NCBI GenBank assembly: GCA_964015035.1
Contig: CAXHCA010000003.1
Span: 48,953-112,952, forward strand
Direction of reading: 5' to 3'
DNA length: 64,000 bases
From: BQJU01 sp964015035
GTDB lineage: Bacteria > Bacteroidota > Bacteroidia > Chitinophagales > Saprospiraceae
Shown: piece after piece, positions 17,811 to 27,128 of the stretch
Position numbering within the stretch: the stretch's first letter is position 1
How the letters are laid out: every line of letters begins with the position of its first letter
Notes under the pieces: generated by a model
The model's database searches: none
What the model was told of the DNA's origin: nothing
What the model saw: the letters and a program-made list of their open reading frames with translations, nothing else
Translations under genes and position numbers: made by a program

Positions 17811-20459
17811 ATGAGACTTTCATTGCTACTCTTTTCTCTACTGATTAGCTGGAGCCTTTCCGGTCAGATTTTTGATCCGGTGACTTGGAAAATGGACCAA
17901 AAACAAATCAGTGACACCGAATATGACCTCATTTTCACAGCTGAAATTGAGGATGGCTGGTGGGTGTACTCCCAATACCTCGATGGAGACGATGGGCCCA
18001 TTCCCACGACCTTCTATTACGATGAAGGAGACCATTATAAATTGGTTGGTAAAGCCGAGGAAAGTGGTCATATCAAGAAAGCTTACGACAAGGTTTTTGA
18101 AATGGAACTGGTCAAATTTTCCAAAAAGGGCATTATTACCCAACGGATAAAGGTTAGTGATCCATCAAAACCCGTAAGTGGATATTTTGAATTCATGACC
18201 TGTAATGATGAGCGCTGTTTGCCGCCTACGGAAGTGGATTTCAATTTTGAATTCAAGGCTGCTGCCCCGACAACCGGGGCGATGGAAAAGCCAGAAGAGG
18301 AAGCAGAAAAAGCCGTTGCGGTGGAAGAAACATCCGCAGAGGGCCAATCGCTTCTAATTGATGAAGCCGAAGGGGAAAGAAATGCACAATCCGGTTTGCT
18401 GGAAACGGCACAAGATGATGGCAAACTACATCCGGTGACCTGGACGGGAACAATCACCAAAGAAAAAGATAACGAGTTTCTCCTCACGCTGAAAGCCGAA
18501 ATTCAGGAAGACTGGACCCTTTACTCTCAATTTACCGATGATGATGGGCCTATCCCCACAACCTTTGATTTCGAAGGCGCTGACCACTATGAATTGGTCG
18601 GTAAGATGGAGGAAAAAGGTCATAAGAAGGAGGGTATGGACCCTATGTTTGGCGTGAATGTCATCAAATATCTGGACGACGAACCGGTGTATTTTACACA
18701 AAAAATAAAGAGCTCCGCCCCCGATCAGCCGATTACCGCCTTTTTGACGTATATGAGTTGTGACGATAAGCAATGTATTCCATTTATGGACAATGCAATC
18801 TGGATCAACCCATCTACGGGAGAAGTCTTGATTGGTGCTGAAGCAGACCAACGCATAGATCTAGCCGCTATTGCGGTTTCGGGAGATATCGCCATTATTG
18901 GCGACACTTTGGATTCCCGTATTGCGGCCATCAAGGCATCCTATAAAGATCCGGTGGGTCAATGTGGTGAAGAGAATGTGACTCGTGATATGAGCCTGTT
19001 GTGGACTTTTATTTTCGGTTTTGCCGGAGGGTTATTGGCCTTATTGACGCCCTGCGTATTTCCGATGATCCCACTGACCGTGAGCTTTTTTACCAAGAGC
19101 AGTAAAGATCGTAAAAGTGGTATTCGCAATGCCCTTATTTATGGCTTGTCTATCATTGGCATCTACGTAGCAATTGGGCTATTAATTACCGGTGTCTTTG
19201 GTGTTACCGCCCTCCAGGATCTTTCCACCAACTGGATTGCCAACACCATATTCTTTGTGATATTTGTCTTTTTTGCCTTCTCCTTTTTCGGTTATTACGA
19301 AATCACCCTGCCTAGTTCCTGGGCCAATAAAAGTGATACGATGGCCGACAAAGGTGGTTTGATTGGCATTTTCTTTATGGCCTTTACGTTGGCCTTGGTT
19401 TCTTTCTCCTGTACCGGTCCAATCATTGGTTCGGCACTAGTGCAATCAGCTACGGATAAACTGGGACCTTTTACGGTCATGTTGGGCTTTTCTTCGGCAC
19501 TGGCTTTGCCATTTGCCTTATTTGCCGCCTTCCCCGCCTGGTTGAACAGTCTACCCAAATCCGGTGGATGGATGAATTCCGTAAAGGTGGTCCTTGGTTT
19601 TCTGGAATTGGCGCTTGCGCTTAAATTCTTGTCGGTAGCCGATATGACCATGCACTGGGGTATCCTCCCCTATGAGGTTTTCCTTGGTTTGTGGATCGCT
19701 ATATTTGCTGCGATGACGTTGTACCTATTTGGCGTGATTCGCTTCCCTCACGACAGTCCGGTAAAAAAACTAAGCCCAACCCGCGGCTTCTTTGCGGTAG
19801 GTGCTCTGGCATTGACCGTTTATTTGTGTACTGGCTTTATTTTCAGCGAGCAAAAACAATCTTATGATTCCTTAAAATTGATGAGTGGTCTAGCCCCTCC
19901 GGCCCACTATAATGTTTTCCTTCCCGAGCCAGAAGTTAATCCGGAAATCAAAGCCCGTTTTCCTTCCTATACCAAATGTGCAAACAATCTAGATTGTTTC
20001 AAGAACTACCAAGAAGGCTTGGCTTACGCCAATGAAGTAAAAAAACCAATTCTGCTCGACTTTACCGGGTACGGTTGTGTCAATTGCCGCAAGACGGAAG
20101 AACACATCTGGGTAGCGGATAAGGTGCGCAATCAGATTCAGGAAGACTTTGTATTGGTATCCCTTTATACGGATGACCGGGAAAAGCTGGAGAAACCATT
20201 GATCTCCAAATATGATCAGAAGAAACTACGCACGGTGGGTAGTATTTGGCAAGATTTTCAAATTGTGAACTTCGATCAAAACTCGCAGCCACTGTACGTG
20301 ATGCTATCTCCGGATCAAAAAGTATTGGCAGCACCCCGTGGTTACCAGGAAGGCGTTGATGGCTATTCAGACTTCTTGCAGTGTGGCACTGAAACCTTCA
20401 AAGCCTATGAAACCAGCAACGAAGAAACAGAAACGGATAAAAGTTTAGGAAGCAATTAA
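17811..20459 (+). CDS. dsbD: Thiol:disulfide interchange protein DsbD (two alpha domains)
   Basis: 882-residue membrane protein. Order: signal peptide; nDsbD-like domain 1 (about 20-150, FMTCNDERCLPP); acidic linker; nDsbD-like domain 2 (about 205-330, YMSCDDKQCIPF); CcdA/DsbD transmembrane domain of about eight helices (385-660) with both buried redox cysteines (LTPCVFPM and FSCTGPIIG); C-terminal thioredoxin-like domain with GCVNCRK. It would carry reducing equivalents from cytosolic thioredoxin to the periplasm for cytochrome c maturation or disulfide isomerisation. Two alpha domains in one chain plus a free-standing third next door is unusual. A strong terminator follows. Confidence 0.9.
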   Translation: MRLSLLLFSLLISWSLSGQIFDPVTWKMDQKQISDTEYDLIFTAEIEDGWWVYSQYLDGDDGPIPTTFYYDEGDHYKLVGKAEESGHIKKAYDKVFEMELVKFSKKGIITQRIKVSDPSKPVSGYFEFMTCNDERCLPPTEVDFNFEFKAAAPTTGAMEKPEEEAEKAVAVEETSAEGQSLLIDEAEGERNAQSGLLETAQDDGKLHPVTWTGTITKEKDNEFLLTLKAEIQEDWTLYSQFTDDDGPIPTTFDFEGADHYELVGKMEEKGHKKEGMDPMFGVNVIKYLDDEPVYFTQKIKSSAPDQPITAFLTYMSCDDKQCIPFMDNAIWINPSTGEVLIGAEADQRIDLAAIAVSGDIAIIGDTLDSRIAAIKASYKDPVGQCGEENVTRDMSLLWTFIFGFAGGLLALLTPCVFPMIPLTVSFFTKSSKDRKSGIRNALIYGLSIIGIYVAIGLLITGVFGVTALQDLSTNWIANTIFFVIFVFFAFSFFGYYEITLPSSWANKSDTMADKGGLIGIFFMAFTLALVSFSCTGPIIGSALVQSATDKLGPFTVMLGFSSALALPFALFAAFPAWLNSLPKSGGWMNSVKVVLGFLELALALKFLSVADMTMHWGILPYEVFLGLWIAIFAAMTLYLFGVIRFPHDSPVKKLSPTRGFFAVGALALTVYLCTGFIFSEQKQSYDSLKLMSGLAPPAHYNVFLPEPEVNPEIKARFPSYTKCANNLDCFKNYQEGLAYANEVKKPILLDFTGYGCVNCRKTEEHIWVADKVRNQIQEDFVLVSLYTDDREKLEKPLISKYDQKKLRTVGSIWQDFQIVNFDQNSQPLYVMLSPDQKVLAAPRGYQEGVDGYSDFLQCGTETFKAYETSNEETETDKSLGSN

Positions 20460-20520
20460 ATTGATCAGAATTTGTATCTGATCCCCTCCAATTGTCAGGA
20501 GGATATCGTAAAATTAGTCA

Positions 20521-20567
20521 AAAAAAAGCCGCGAAGAATTAGCTCTAATTCGCTTCGCGGCTTTTTT
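20521..20567. terminator. Bidirectional rho-independent terminator
   Basis: A long hairpin with 10-bp outer arms (AGCCGCGAAG / CTTCGCGGCT) and inner AATTAG/CTAATT is flanked by A7 and T7. It serves both dsbD on the plus strand and the convergent cytochrome c gene. Confidence 0.92.
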
Positions 20568-20595
20568 TATTTGTCTCTCTAAGAGCGTTCTATTT

Positions 20596-21144
20596 CTATT
20601 GCCCTGCGTCTACATTTCTCATCAATTCCACAAAATCACGAGCTTTTTCAATATTTAGGCGAGTACCGGGCTGCCGAGTTGGGCATTCCTGCAAACGAGC
20701 TACTTTCGCTGGGTCTTTGTCCAATTCAATCGGTGCTCCCGTAGTCATGTTCATGATCCAGGAAGGATCGCGCTCCTTCGTTAAGCCGGCCAAACCAATC
20801 AAATCGCCCTGATCTTTACCAAGTGCATGGCAACTGCTGCAACTCCGCTTGAAGACCAGCTCTGCCTTGCCAACCATCACCATATTGATAGACGGTCCCA
20901 TGTTCACCCCTTTAATGACGATCGGTTCTTCATCCATGGTGTGTTGCTGAGGTTTTGGTTTCAAATTTTTCACCTTTTCCAGCGCATCAGGCGCAAAGAT
21001 GATCTTGGCGTCCCCATCCGACTGGATGACCAGGCTATCCCCTTCATAAGTTTCTTTTCCTTCAGTATCTGTGGTTGGCTTAGGCTCCTGACCGCAGGCC
21101 AACGTCAGGGTAGCAATACAAAAAAATGTGATTAATGCTTTCAT
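20596..21144 (-). CDS. Cytochrome c domain lipoprotein
   Basis: 182-residue lipoprotein (FCIATLTLACG) with a single class I haem-binding motif CSSCHALG near residue 115 and a downstream Met-containing segment (NMTTGAPI) that could supply the axial ligand. The N-terminal ~90 residues are a polar linker without recognised domain. A periplasmic electron-carrier role is likely. The ATG at 21144 begins the signal; the longer frame runs into an upstream repeat fragment and is not used. It converges on dsbD across a shared terminator. Confidence 0.85.
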   Translation of the reverse strand: MKALITFFCIATLTLACGQEPKPTTDTEGKETYEGDSLVIQSDGDAKIIFAPDALEKVKNLKPKPQQHTMDEEPIVIKGVNMGPSINMVMVGKAELVFKRSCSSCHALGKDQGDLIGLAGLTKERDPSWIMNMTTGAPIELDKDPAKVARLQECPTRQPGTRLNIEKARDFVELMRNVDAGQ

Positions 21145-21311
21145 GGAAAATAATTTTGTCTGGCGCAAAACTAGTGAAAATAATGGAAGGGTGACAAGAA
21201 AGGGCGGAGGGGTGTGTATAACAAATTGCAGGAGGGTGTCAGGTTTGTCCCAAAAAAGAGATTGAGCAGATGGGATTCTATTAATTTGCTTCGTCATTAT
21301 TTTAGATTTGT

Positions 21312-21350
21312 GCTTTTCGCCAGCAAAGCCAACCTCCAAACATGCTCCTA
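21312..21350 (-). repeat. R1 element end fragment
   Basis: GCTTTTCGCCAGCAAAGCC then AACCTCCAAACATGCTCCTA is the reverse complement of the left end of the long R1 copy at 25.73 kb (19 of 20 inner bases match). Only one terminus is present. The rest of 21145-21560 contains no convincing gene. Confidence 0.7.
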
Positions 21351-21356
21351 TACCAG

Positions 21357-21408
21357 ATGCCTCCGGCGGTTCCTTTTTTGCCAAGAAAACAGGGACCGCC
21401 GGAGGCAT
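21357..21408. repeat. GC-rich hairpin
   Basis: 14-bp perfect inverted repeat (ATGCCTCCGGCGGT … ACCGCCGGAGGCAT) around a 24-base loop, directly next to an R1 end fragment. It resembles a REP-type palindrome, and it lies between divergent genes, so it is unlikely to be a terminator. Confidence 0.6.
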
Positions 21409-21560
21409 ATTCTATTAAAAACAAAGAAGATTGTCTCATCCTCACACAAAGGGACAACCCCCAACTACACCCTATCAGCATTACCGAACAGCTCTACCCG
21501 TTGAGAAAATCAGCCCTGCGCTGACCCACCATTGGCGCTCATTCCGGATTTATTTGTAAC

Positions 21561-21657
21561 TTAGTGCATATTGGGAGGTGGTGCTTTAGAAGCGAAATTT
21601 GCAGCCTGAATAGCTTGCCCGAATATACTTCAGGGACTACCTCCAAACATGCACTAA
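21561..21657 (+). mobile_element. R1 miniature inverted-repeat element, 97-bp form
   Basis: Bounded by TTAGTGCATATTGGGAGGT on the left and ACCTCCAAACATGCACTAA on the right. The internal part (GGTGCTTTAGAAGCGAAA … GCTTGCCCGAATATACTTCAG) is shared with the copies at 28.5, 42.1, 46.6 and 48.9 kb. The right end stops 4 bp before the start codon of the sialate esterase gene, so it forms that gene's 5' leader. Confidence 0.85.
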
Positions 21658-21661
21658 AGAA

Positions 21662-23605
21662 ATGAAACTACAAACATTCACTTTCCTGCTGGGAATCCTG
21701 ATCATTCCTACTTTCGCCACAGCCCAACTCCACCTTTCCCGACTATTTGCGGACAATATGGTCTTACAGCGAGAACAACCGGTCAAAGTATGGGGATGGG
21801 CAAGTCCTAAAGTCAAGGTGACTATTGACTTTATGAACCAGCAATATAGCGGCAAAGCCGATAAAACCGGGAAATGGCTGATCGAACTGCCCGCACAAAA
21901 AGCCGGCGGTCCGTATGTCATGTCTGTCTCTTCCAAAAAAGAAAAAGTAACCCTCAAAAATATCCTGATCGGAGATGTCTGGATTTGTTCCGGCCAATCC
22001 AATATGGAATGGGTGCTGGCCAATACCAATGATGCAGAAAAAGTCATGGCCGAAGCCACGGATGCACAAATACGGCATTTCAAAATCCCCCACTCGGCCA
22101 GCAATCATCCCGAACAGGTTCTAGCGGGCGGCTCCTGGGAAATCTGTGATCCGGCTACTGTGGGTAACTTTACAGCTGTAGGATACTATTTCGCCCAACA
22201 ACTGCGGGAAACAGTGGGAGTGCCCATTGGATTAATCAATACTTCATGGGGCGGTAGTCGCATCGAGCCCTGGATGGATTACACCATGCTCGGTTATAAC
22301 AACCAGGAAGAGGTAGCCCAAAAGTTGGTGGCGGAGCAAAAGGCCAGAAAAGAAGCCTTTGAAAAACAGGTAATGGACAAACTTGGCCCTGACTATCCAG
22401 TACAAGATATCGGTATGCAGGACGGTAAACCCATTTGGGCGGCACCAACTCTGGCCGATAACCAGTGGGAAACGATGTCTCTTCCCGGCATCTGGGAAAA
22501 ATCGGGTTGGAAAATGCTGGACGGCGTGGTGTGGTACCGCAAGACCATCGAGCTGAGCCCGGAACAAGCCTATCAACCTGCTCAATTGGGCATCGCTATG
22601 GTCGATGACCAGGACATTACCTGGGTCAATGGCCGTCTGGTGGGTCAAACCAATGGCTGGAACGAGGTGCGGAAATACGATATCCCCGCCGAGATCTTGC
22701 AACCCGGGAAAAACACCATCACGATCCGGGTGACCGATACCGGTGGGGGTGGTGGCATTCACGGAGAAGCCAACCTGCTTTGCCTCAAAATTGGCGAAAA
22801 CACTATTGATTTAAGTGGGGAATGGAAATACAAAATCGGGCAGGTAAATCTTAATGTGGTCGACGGCTCAGACAATCAACTGCCCACCAAACTGTATAAT
22901 GCGATGATTCACCCCATTCTGGATTACGGCATCAAAGGGGCTATCTGGTATCAAGGTGAGAGCAATGCCAATACGGCCCAAGATGCCAAAGCGTATACTT
23001 CTCAATTCCAAGAGATGATCAAAGGTTGGCGAAAGCTATGGAATCAAGGAGATTTTCCATTTTTCTGGGTACAGCTGGCCAATTACCTACCCGCTGCGGA
23101 GTTTCCCGGTGAAAGCAATTGGGCTTTATTGCGAGCGTCTCAGCACAGCGCCCTGGCCTTACCCAATACGGGTGAAGCGGTGATCATTGACATCGGCGAA
23201 GCCAAAGACATCCACCCGCGTAATAAAAAAGATGTGGGCTATCGGCTAAGTCTGGCCGCCCGTAAAATCACCTACGGGGAGAAAGACCTGGTCTATTCGG
23301 GGCCAATTTATAAAAGCATGCAACAAGACGGTCAAAAAATTCGGCTCCAGTTTGACCATGTGGGTAGCGGATTGGTTGCTAAAAATGACCGCTATGGATA
23401 CCTACGCGGCTTTGCCATTGCCGGCGCTGACGGAGAATTCCTTTGGGCCAAAGCCATGATTGATGGGAATGAAGTCGTGGTGTGGAGTGAAGCCATCAAA
23501 AAACCGGTGGCCGTACGTTATGCTTGGGCCGACAACCCTGATGATGCCAATTTGTATAACCAAGAAGGGCTCCCCGCTTCGCCATTCCGAACGGACAACT
23601 GGTAG
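21662..23605 (+). CDS. Sialate O-acetylesterase family protein
   Basis: 647-residue secreted SGNH esterase with signal peptide (LGILIIPTFATAQ). The catalytic Ser is in WICSGQSNMEW (block I), a second family motif is IWYQGESNA, and the Asp-His pair is in KDIHPRNKKDVGYRL. A jelly-roll beta-sandwich insertion (about 270-390, WYRKTIELSPEQ … NTITIRVTDTGGGGGIHG) splits the SGNH domain, as in bacterial 9-O-acetylesterases. It probably removes acetyl groups from sialic acid or other acetylated glycans in the periplasm. No SusCD pair or glycoside hydrolase is adjacent. The ATG follows an R1 element by 4 bp. Confidence 0.9.
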   Translation: MKLQTFTFLLGILIIPTFATAQLHLSRLFADNMVLQREQPVKVWGWASPKVKVTIDFMNQQYSGKADKTGKWLIELPAQKAGGPYVMSVSSKKEKVTLKNILIGDVWICSGQSNMEWVLANTNDAEKVMAEATDAQIRHFKIPHSASNHPEQVLAGGSWEICDPATVGNFTAVGYYFAQQLRETVGVPIGLINTSWGGSRIEPWMDYTMLGYNNQEEVAQKLVAEQKARKEAFEKQVMDKLGPDYPVQDIGMQDGKPIWAAPTLADNQWETMSLPGIWEKSGWKMLDGVVWYRKTIELSPEQAYQPAQLGIAMVDDQDITWVNGRLVGQTNGWNEVRKYDIPAEILQPGKNTITIRVTDTGGGGGIHGEANLLCLKIGENTIDLSGEWKYKIGQVNLNVVDGSDNQLPTKLYNAMIHPILDYGIKGAIWYQGESNANTAQDAKAYTSQFQEMIKGWRKLWNQGDFPFFWVQLANYLPAAEFPGESNWALLRASQHSALALPNTGEAVIIDIGEAKDIHPRNKKDVGYRLSLAARKITYGEKDLVYSGPIYKSMQQDGQKIRLQFDHVGSGLVAKNDRYGYLRGFAIAGADGEFLWAKAMIDGNEVVVWSEAIKKPVAVRYAWADNPDDANLYNQEGLPASPFRTDNW

Positions 23606-23743
23606 CATTTACACTCCATAAGGATCAATTGGCACGCCTGATGGGCACATTCACCTAATGACCGTTCTGCGAAAGCCCTACCATTGCAGCTTGTCTACTT
23701 TTTTCATTATCTTGAGATATGGCGGCGCTCAAAATCTTAAGCT

Positions 23744-24526
23744 ATGAAAAAAGGTCTACTTATTGGTTATGCACTATTGCTGGTCACCTGTTTACCAGCT
23801 CAGCAAGTCATTGATTTACTCAATTGTGATCAGGAAATTCCGCTATTGGGCGATATCCGGTCTATTTCTCACAAAAAGATTAACCTGTATCCCAATGAAG
23901 GATTCAGTACGTGGGAACTAAATTTTGACAAAGAAAACAGGCTGGTACAGGAAAAAGCCGTTGAGCAAGGAGCCGAATTACGGCATCGCTATAGCGAAAT
24001 GGGGCAATTGACCTCCACCGTACGCTTTGTAAAAGGCACCCGAATGGATTCCACAGTTTTCCTCTATGACGACACCGGCAAATTATTCCGAAAACTAAGT
24101 TTTGGCACCTCTAAAAGTCCACAAACCATCTTTCAGTTTTCATACGACACCTTGGGGCGAATCACCCAGGTAGAAGCCAAGGATCAAGTCAATCGGTTTA
24201 GACAATCAGTGGAATACCTGGATAGCGCCAATCAAGTCATCATCTCCCACGCGCAAGGGCCACACACCCGACGGCTGTTATTTCCCTTTGATTCTGACAA
24301 ACAGTGCATCAATCGCCTCATCCGGGAGGTCAAAAACATTAAAGGCCAAATAGCCATGCAAGAGGTGGCTAAATTTTCTACCAGCAAAACAAACAATGAG
24401 GTCTCTATTTTGCATGAGTACCAATACGATGAACAGGGCAATTGGATCTGGCATCGGCAATCGGATTTCCAAAACGGCATCAAAACGCCTACGACCCTCT
24501 GGATTAGAAAAATAAAATATCGATAA
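23744..24526 (+). CDS. Secreted protein with YD/RHS-like repeats
   Basis: 260-residue protein with signal peptide (LIGYALLLVTCLPAQQ). Several stretches have the tyrosine-aspartate pattern of RHS-type beta-hairpins (YSEMGQLTST, YDDTGKLFRKL, YDTLGRITQV, YQYDEQGNWIW), spaced about 25-40 residues apart. There is no enzymatic motif. It is followed after 59 bp by a lipoprotein gene on the same strand, with which it may be cotranscribed. Function unknown; probably a periplasmic or surface beta-strand protein. Confidence 0.75.
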   Translation: MKKGLLIGYALLLVTCLPAQQVIDLLNCDQEIPLLGDIRSISHKKINLYPNEGFSTWELNFDKENRLVQEKAVEQGAELRHRYSEMGQLTSTVRFVKGTRMDSTVFLYDDTGKLFRKLSFGTSKSPQTIFQFSYDTLGRITQVEAKDQVNRFRQSVEYLDSANQVIISHAQGPHTRRLLFPFDSDKQCINRLIREVKNIKGQIAMQEVAKFSTSKTNNEVSILHEYQYDEQGNWIWHRQSDFQNGIKTPTTLWIRKIKYR

Positions 24527-24585
24527 GACTTATTTTTTTGATCCAAAGGTTGTGTTTAATTGTTTTCTGTAAAAAACCAATTAAC

Positions 24586-25563
24586 ATGAGAAAAATAAGT
24601 ATTGCTATTCTGGGCCTGTTAATTATAGCGCAGTCTTGCACCTCTTCTACCGGCAATGAACCGCAAACCGAGAAACCATCGGCCAATATCAATGCTGTAA
24701 AAGTGGTCAATCCCCTCAATGATGTGCCGGTCAAATTGGGTGATTACTGGTATCAGGGCAAGGGAGAAGTGAATCATTATAAACTGGAGCAAAACCGGTA
24801 CAAAGACATCCACCCCGGTGAGGTAGTTATGATTTTTGTCACTGAAGATTTTCTGACGGACAAACAGGTGAAAAATGATACTTATCAAGATAAAAATTCC
24901 ACGAGCGTCTTGAAAATGAATCAGATTCGCCGCTTCTCAACGGGCATCTACGATTATTCCATGATGACTTCTGTCTTTACTCCTGTCGACCTCAAAAATC
25001 ACCCTCAAACCCTTAAGGTGACTTTGTCATCACAAGATTGGTGTGGCCATACATTCACGCAGTTGAACTATAAAGACAACGCCTATCAATACCAACTACT
25101 CAGTTATTTCGAAACCGAGGGGGATGTCGGTAAAAGGATTGAGCCTGCGCTGCTAGAGGATGAACTATTCAATCGAATCCGCATGAACCCGGATTTATTA
25201 CCTACGGGTAAAATTAAAATGTTGCCTTCTACGACCTTTTCTCGTTTAAAGCACAAGGCTTTTGGCCAATTGGATGCCGTAATCACGCGTACAAAATATG
25301 ACGGCAGCGATTTTACGGGCGACAACCTCATGGTTTATCAGGTAAAATACCCAGAAGTAGATCGCACCTTGGAAATCATTTATGAAGCCAGGGAGCCTTA
25401 TGCCATTGCAGGATGGAAAGATAGTTACCCCTCTGCTTTTGATGAGCAAATGCGAACCACCGTTGCCACACGTACCAATACACTCATGATCCCATACTGG
25501 CAAGATAATGCACTAGAAAATACGGCGATGAGAAAGGATTTAGGGTTGGAGGTGAATTATTAA
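24586..25563 (+). CDS. Conserved hypothetical lipoprotein
   Basis: 325-residue protein with lipoprotein signal (LGLLIIAQSC). I do not recognise a named domain, but the body resembles Bacteroidota septum/outer-membrane lipoproteins of unknown function: repeated short beta segments, conserved QDWCGHTF around residue 163, and no repeats. The ATG at 24586 was chosen because the signal begins there, not at the frame's first codon (24538). It follows the YD-repeat gene and ends before a cluster of two miniature elements. Confidence 0.75.
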   Translation: MRKISIAILGLLIIAQSCTSSTGNEPQTEKPSANINAVKVVNPLNDVPVKLGDYWYQGKGEVNHYKLEQNRYKDIHPGEVVMIFVTEDFLTDKQVKNDTYQDKNSTSVLKMNQIRRFSTGIYDYSMMTSVFTPVDLKNHPQTLKVTLSSQDWCGHTFTQLNYKDNAYQYQLLSYFETEGDVGKRIEPALLEDELFNRIRMNPDLLPTGKIKMLPSTTFSRLKHKAFGQLDAVITRTKYDGSDFTGDNLMVYQVKYPEVDRTLEIIYEAREPYAIAGWKDSYPSAFDEQMRTTVATRTNTLMIPYWQDNALENTAMRKDLGLEVNY

Positions 25564-25614
25564 GATCGCTTATCTTAGCTCGACTTTAGCATTTTGAGCT
25601 ATTGTTTATGCACT

Positions 25615-25700
25615 CAAATTAGTCGTTCTTTGACAAATTTCGTGGTCAAGCTAAAATAGAAGTTGTTGAATCACGGAATTTGTCAAAGAACCAAATTAGT
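25615..25700. mobile_element. R2 miniature element with 9-bp target duplication
   Basis: 20-bp terminal inverted repeats with one mismatch, GTTCTTTGACAAATTTCGTG (25625-25644) and CACGGAATTTGTCAAAGAAC (25672-25691), enclose about 27 bp. The element is flanked by an identical 9-bp direct repeat, CAAATTAGT, at 25615-25623 and 25692-25700. Together these are the mark of a transposed non-autonomous element. A degenerate copy lies at 56.38 kb. Confidence 0.82.
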
Positions 25701-25730
25701 TAAACAAAGCGAGCACTCATTAGGCGTGAT

Positions 25731-25903
25731 TAAGTTCATGTTTGGAGGTTGGATTTGCTGGCGAAAAGCATCATTTTTTTGATAAAACAAGGCGTTTTTT
25801 GAAATGCATCCCGGCTGAGCCGAGACGGATAAAAAAAAGAACGATGCGTCATCGAAAAAGTGCTGTTTTGCAGCCCAAAGTTTGACCTCCAAACATGCCC
25901 TAA
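25731..25903. mobile_element. R1 element, long form
   Basis: Left end TAAGTTCATGTTTGGAGGT, right end ACCTCCAAACATGCCCTAA, length about 173 bp. The interior differs from the short copies and includes GCATCCCGGCTGAGCCGAGAC, shared with the copy at the window end, and an imperfect CGATGCGTCATCG palindrome. The right end overlaps the cyclase gene: its TAG stop (25900-25902, minus strand) is inside the element terminus. Confidence 0.78.
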
Positions 25904-27039
25904 GTTGGGTCCTCTGAAAAACGCTCCTTGGCATAAACATCTTCCTCGCCGATGGTAAAAAGCTCAATTTTCTGCTTTTTGCCCTTCAGTTCGATGATGC
26001 CTACGCGATGAGCATAGAAATCGTGCGGTGGCCAGTTCAACTTATCGAGGAGGTATTTTGAAATCAAAAGATCCACCCCATATTTATTGCATGCATTTTG
26101 GATACGTGAGGTGGTATTCATCACGTCACCGGAATAAACAATGTCTTTTTTTATCACCCCAATTTCTCCAATTGTGACCATCCCACAATGCAGTCCTGCC
26201 TTAAACTGAGGCACCAATCCATAAGTCTCCTGATAGCGTTGCGCCAGCCGGTTGATCGCCTCTTGCATATTGTAAAAACAGCGCAAACAATTGGCATTGG
26301 GCAATCCTTCCCCCATCGTCCAGGCGATGACCACTTCATCTCCTACATACTGATACATTTCTCCAGAAGTATTGATAATGGGAATGGTGATGTCTCGGTA
26401 AAAATCGTTGAGCAGATTAAAAAACCGGATGTGTCCCAGCCGTTCCGCAATCGTGGTTGATGACCGAATGTCGAGAAACATAAAGATCCGTTCTTCTTCA
26501 CGGGGTCGATAATAACGCCCCAGCAAAAGTTTGAGCAAAACTCCAGTTCCGTATTTATCATTGACGTGCAAAAAGGTAATGGATAGAAAGACGACGATGC
26601 CCCAAAGGATAAAATATTTGAGGTAAAATGCAGGGCCAACTACTAATGCGGTATTCTCAATCACATCGGGATGCCACCACACTTCCTTCAGGTAAAAGCT
26701 AAAAAAGAGCGAATAGGTCAGCACGGTAATCAACAAATTCAAAATGGCAATGACCATACTGTTGACCACCAAGGCAAAGCCAAAGGACTTGGCGCGCACC
26801 CACTCTCGCAGAAAGAAAATCAGTATCGCGCCCGATACCAATCCGGCAAAGGTAGCACTTAGGGTATTGACCAAAAGATATTGTGCAAATGGATATTCTT
26901 CATCCAGGTGAAAGTATCCCACTCTGGTAATGGCGTGCGTATTGAGGGCATCAAGTACACCAACAATCGTCCAGACCAAGGTGATCCACATCACTTTAAT
27001 AAATTTCATTCTGAACCGCCTGGTTTGGAAGAATCTCAT
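25900..27039 (-). CDS. Membrane class III nucleotidyl cyclase
   Basis: 379-residue protein: four predicted TM helices (about 13-31, 53-78, 86-115, 137-157) and a C-terminal class III cyclase domain (about 183-365). Both metal-binding aspartates are present (D190 in FLDIRSST, D234 in YVGDEVV), and so are the transition-state pair N308/R312 (NTTSRIQ). The position that is Lys in most adenylyl cyclases (four before GD-Asp) is Gln230, so nucleotide preference is not obvious; D305 occupies the second specificity region. The start at 27039 is possible, and 27009 (MKFIKV) equally so. Divergent from the acetyltransferase gene. Its stop codon is contributed by an R1 end. Confidence 0.85.
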   Translation of the reverse strand: MRFFQTRRFRMKFIKVMWITLVWTIVGVLDALNTHAITRVGYFHLDEEYPFAQYLLVNTLSATFAGLVSGAILIFFLREWVRAKSFGFALVVNSMVIAILNLLITVLTYSLFFSFYLKEVWWHPDVIENTALVVGPAFYLKYFILWGIVVFLSITFLHVNDKYGTGVLLKLLLGRYYRPREEERIFMFLDIRSSTTIAERLGHIRFFNLLNDFYRDITIPIINTSGEMYQYVGDEVVIAWTMGEGLPNANCLRCFYNMQEAINRLAQRYQETYGLVPQFKAGLHCGMVTIGEIGVIKKDIVYSGDVMNTTSRIQNACNKYGVDLLISKYLLDKLNWPPHDFYAHRVGIIELKGKKQKIELFTIGEEDVYAKERFSEDPT

Positions 27040-27128
27040 AGTTCAATTTGTGCGGCAAAATTAATGGAATTATTTTTCCAATCACTACCCTATTCACAGC
27101 GAATGCTTTAGATTTGGGAAAAAACCCG

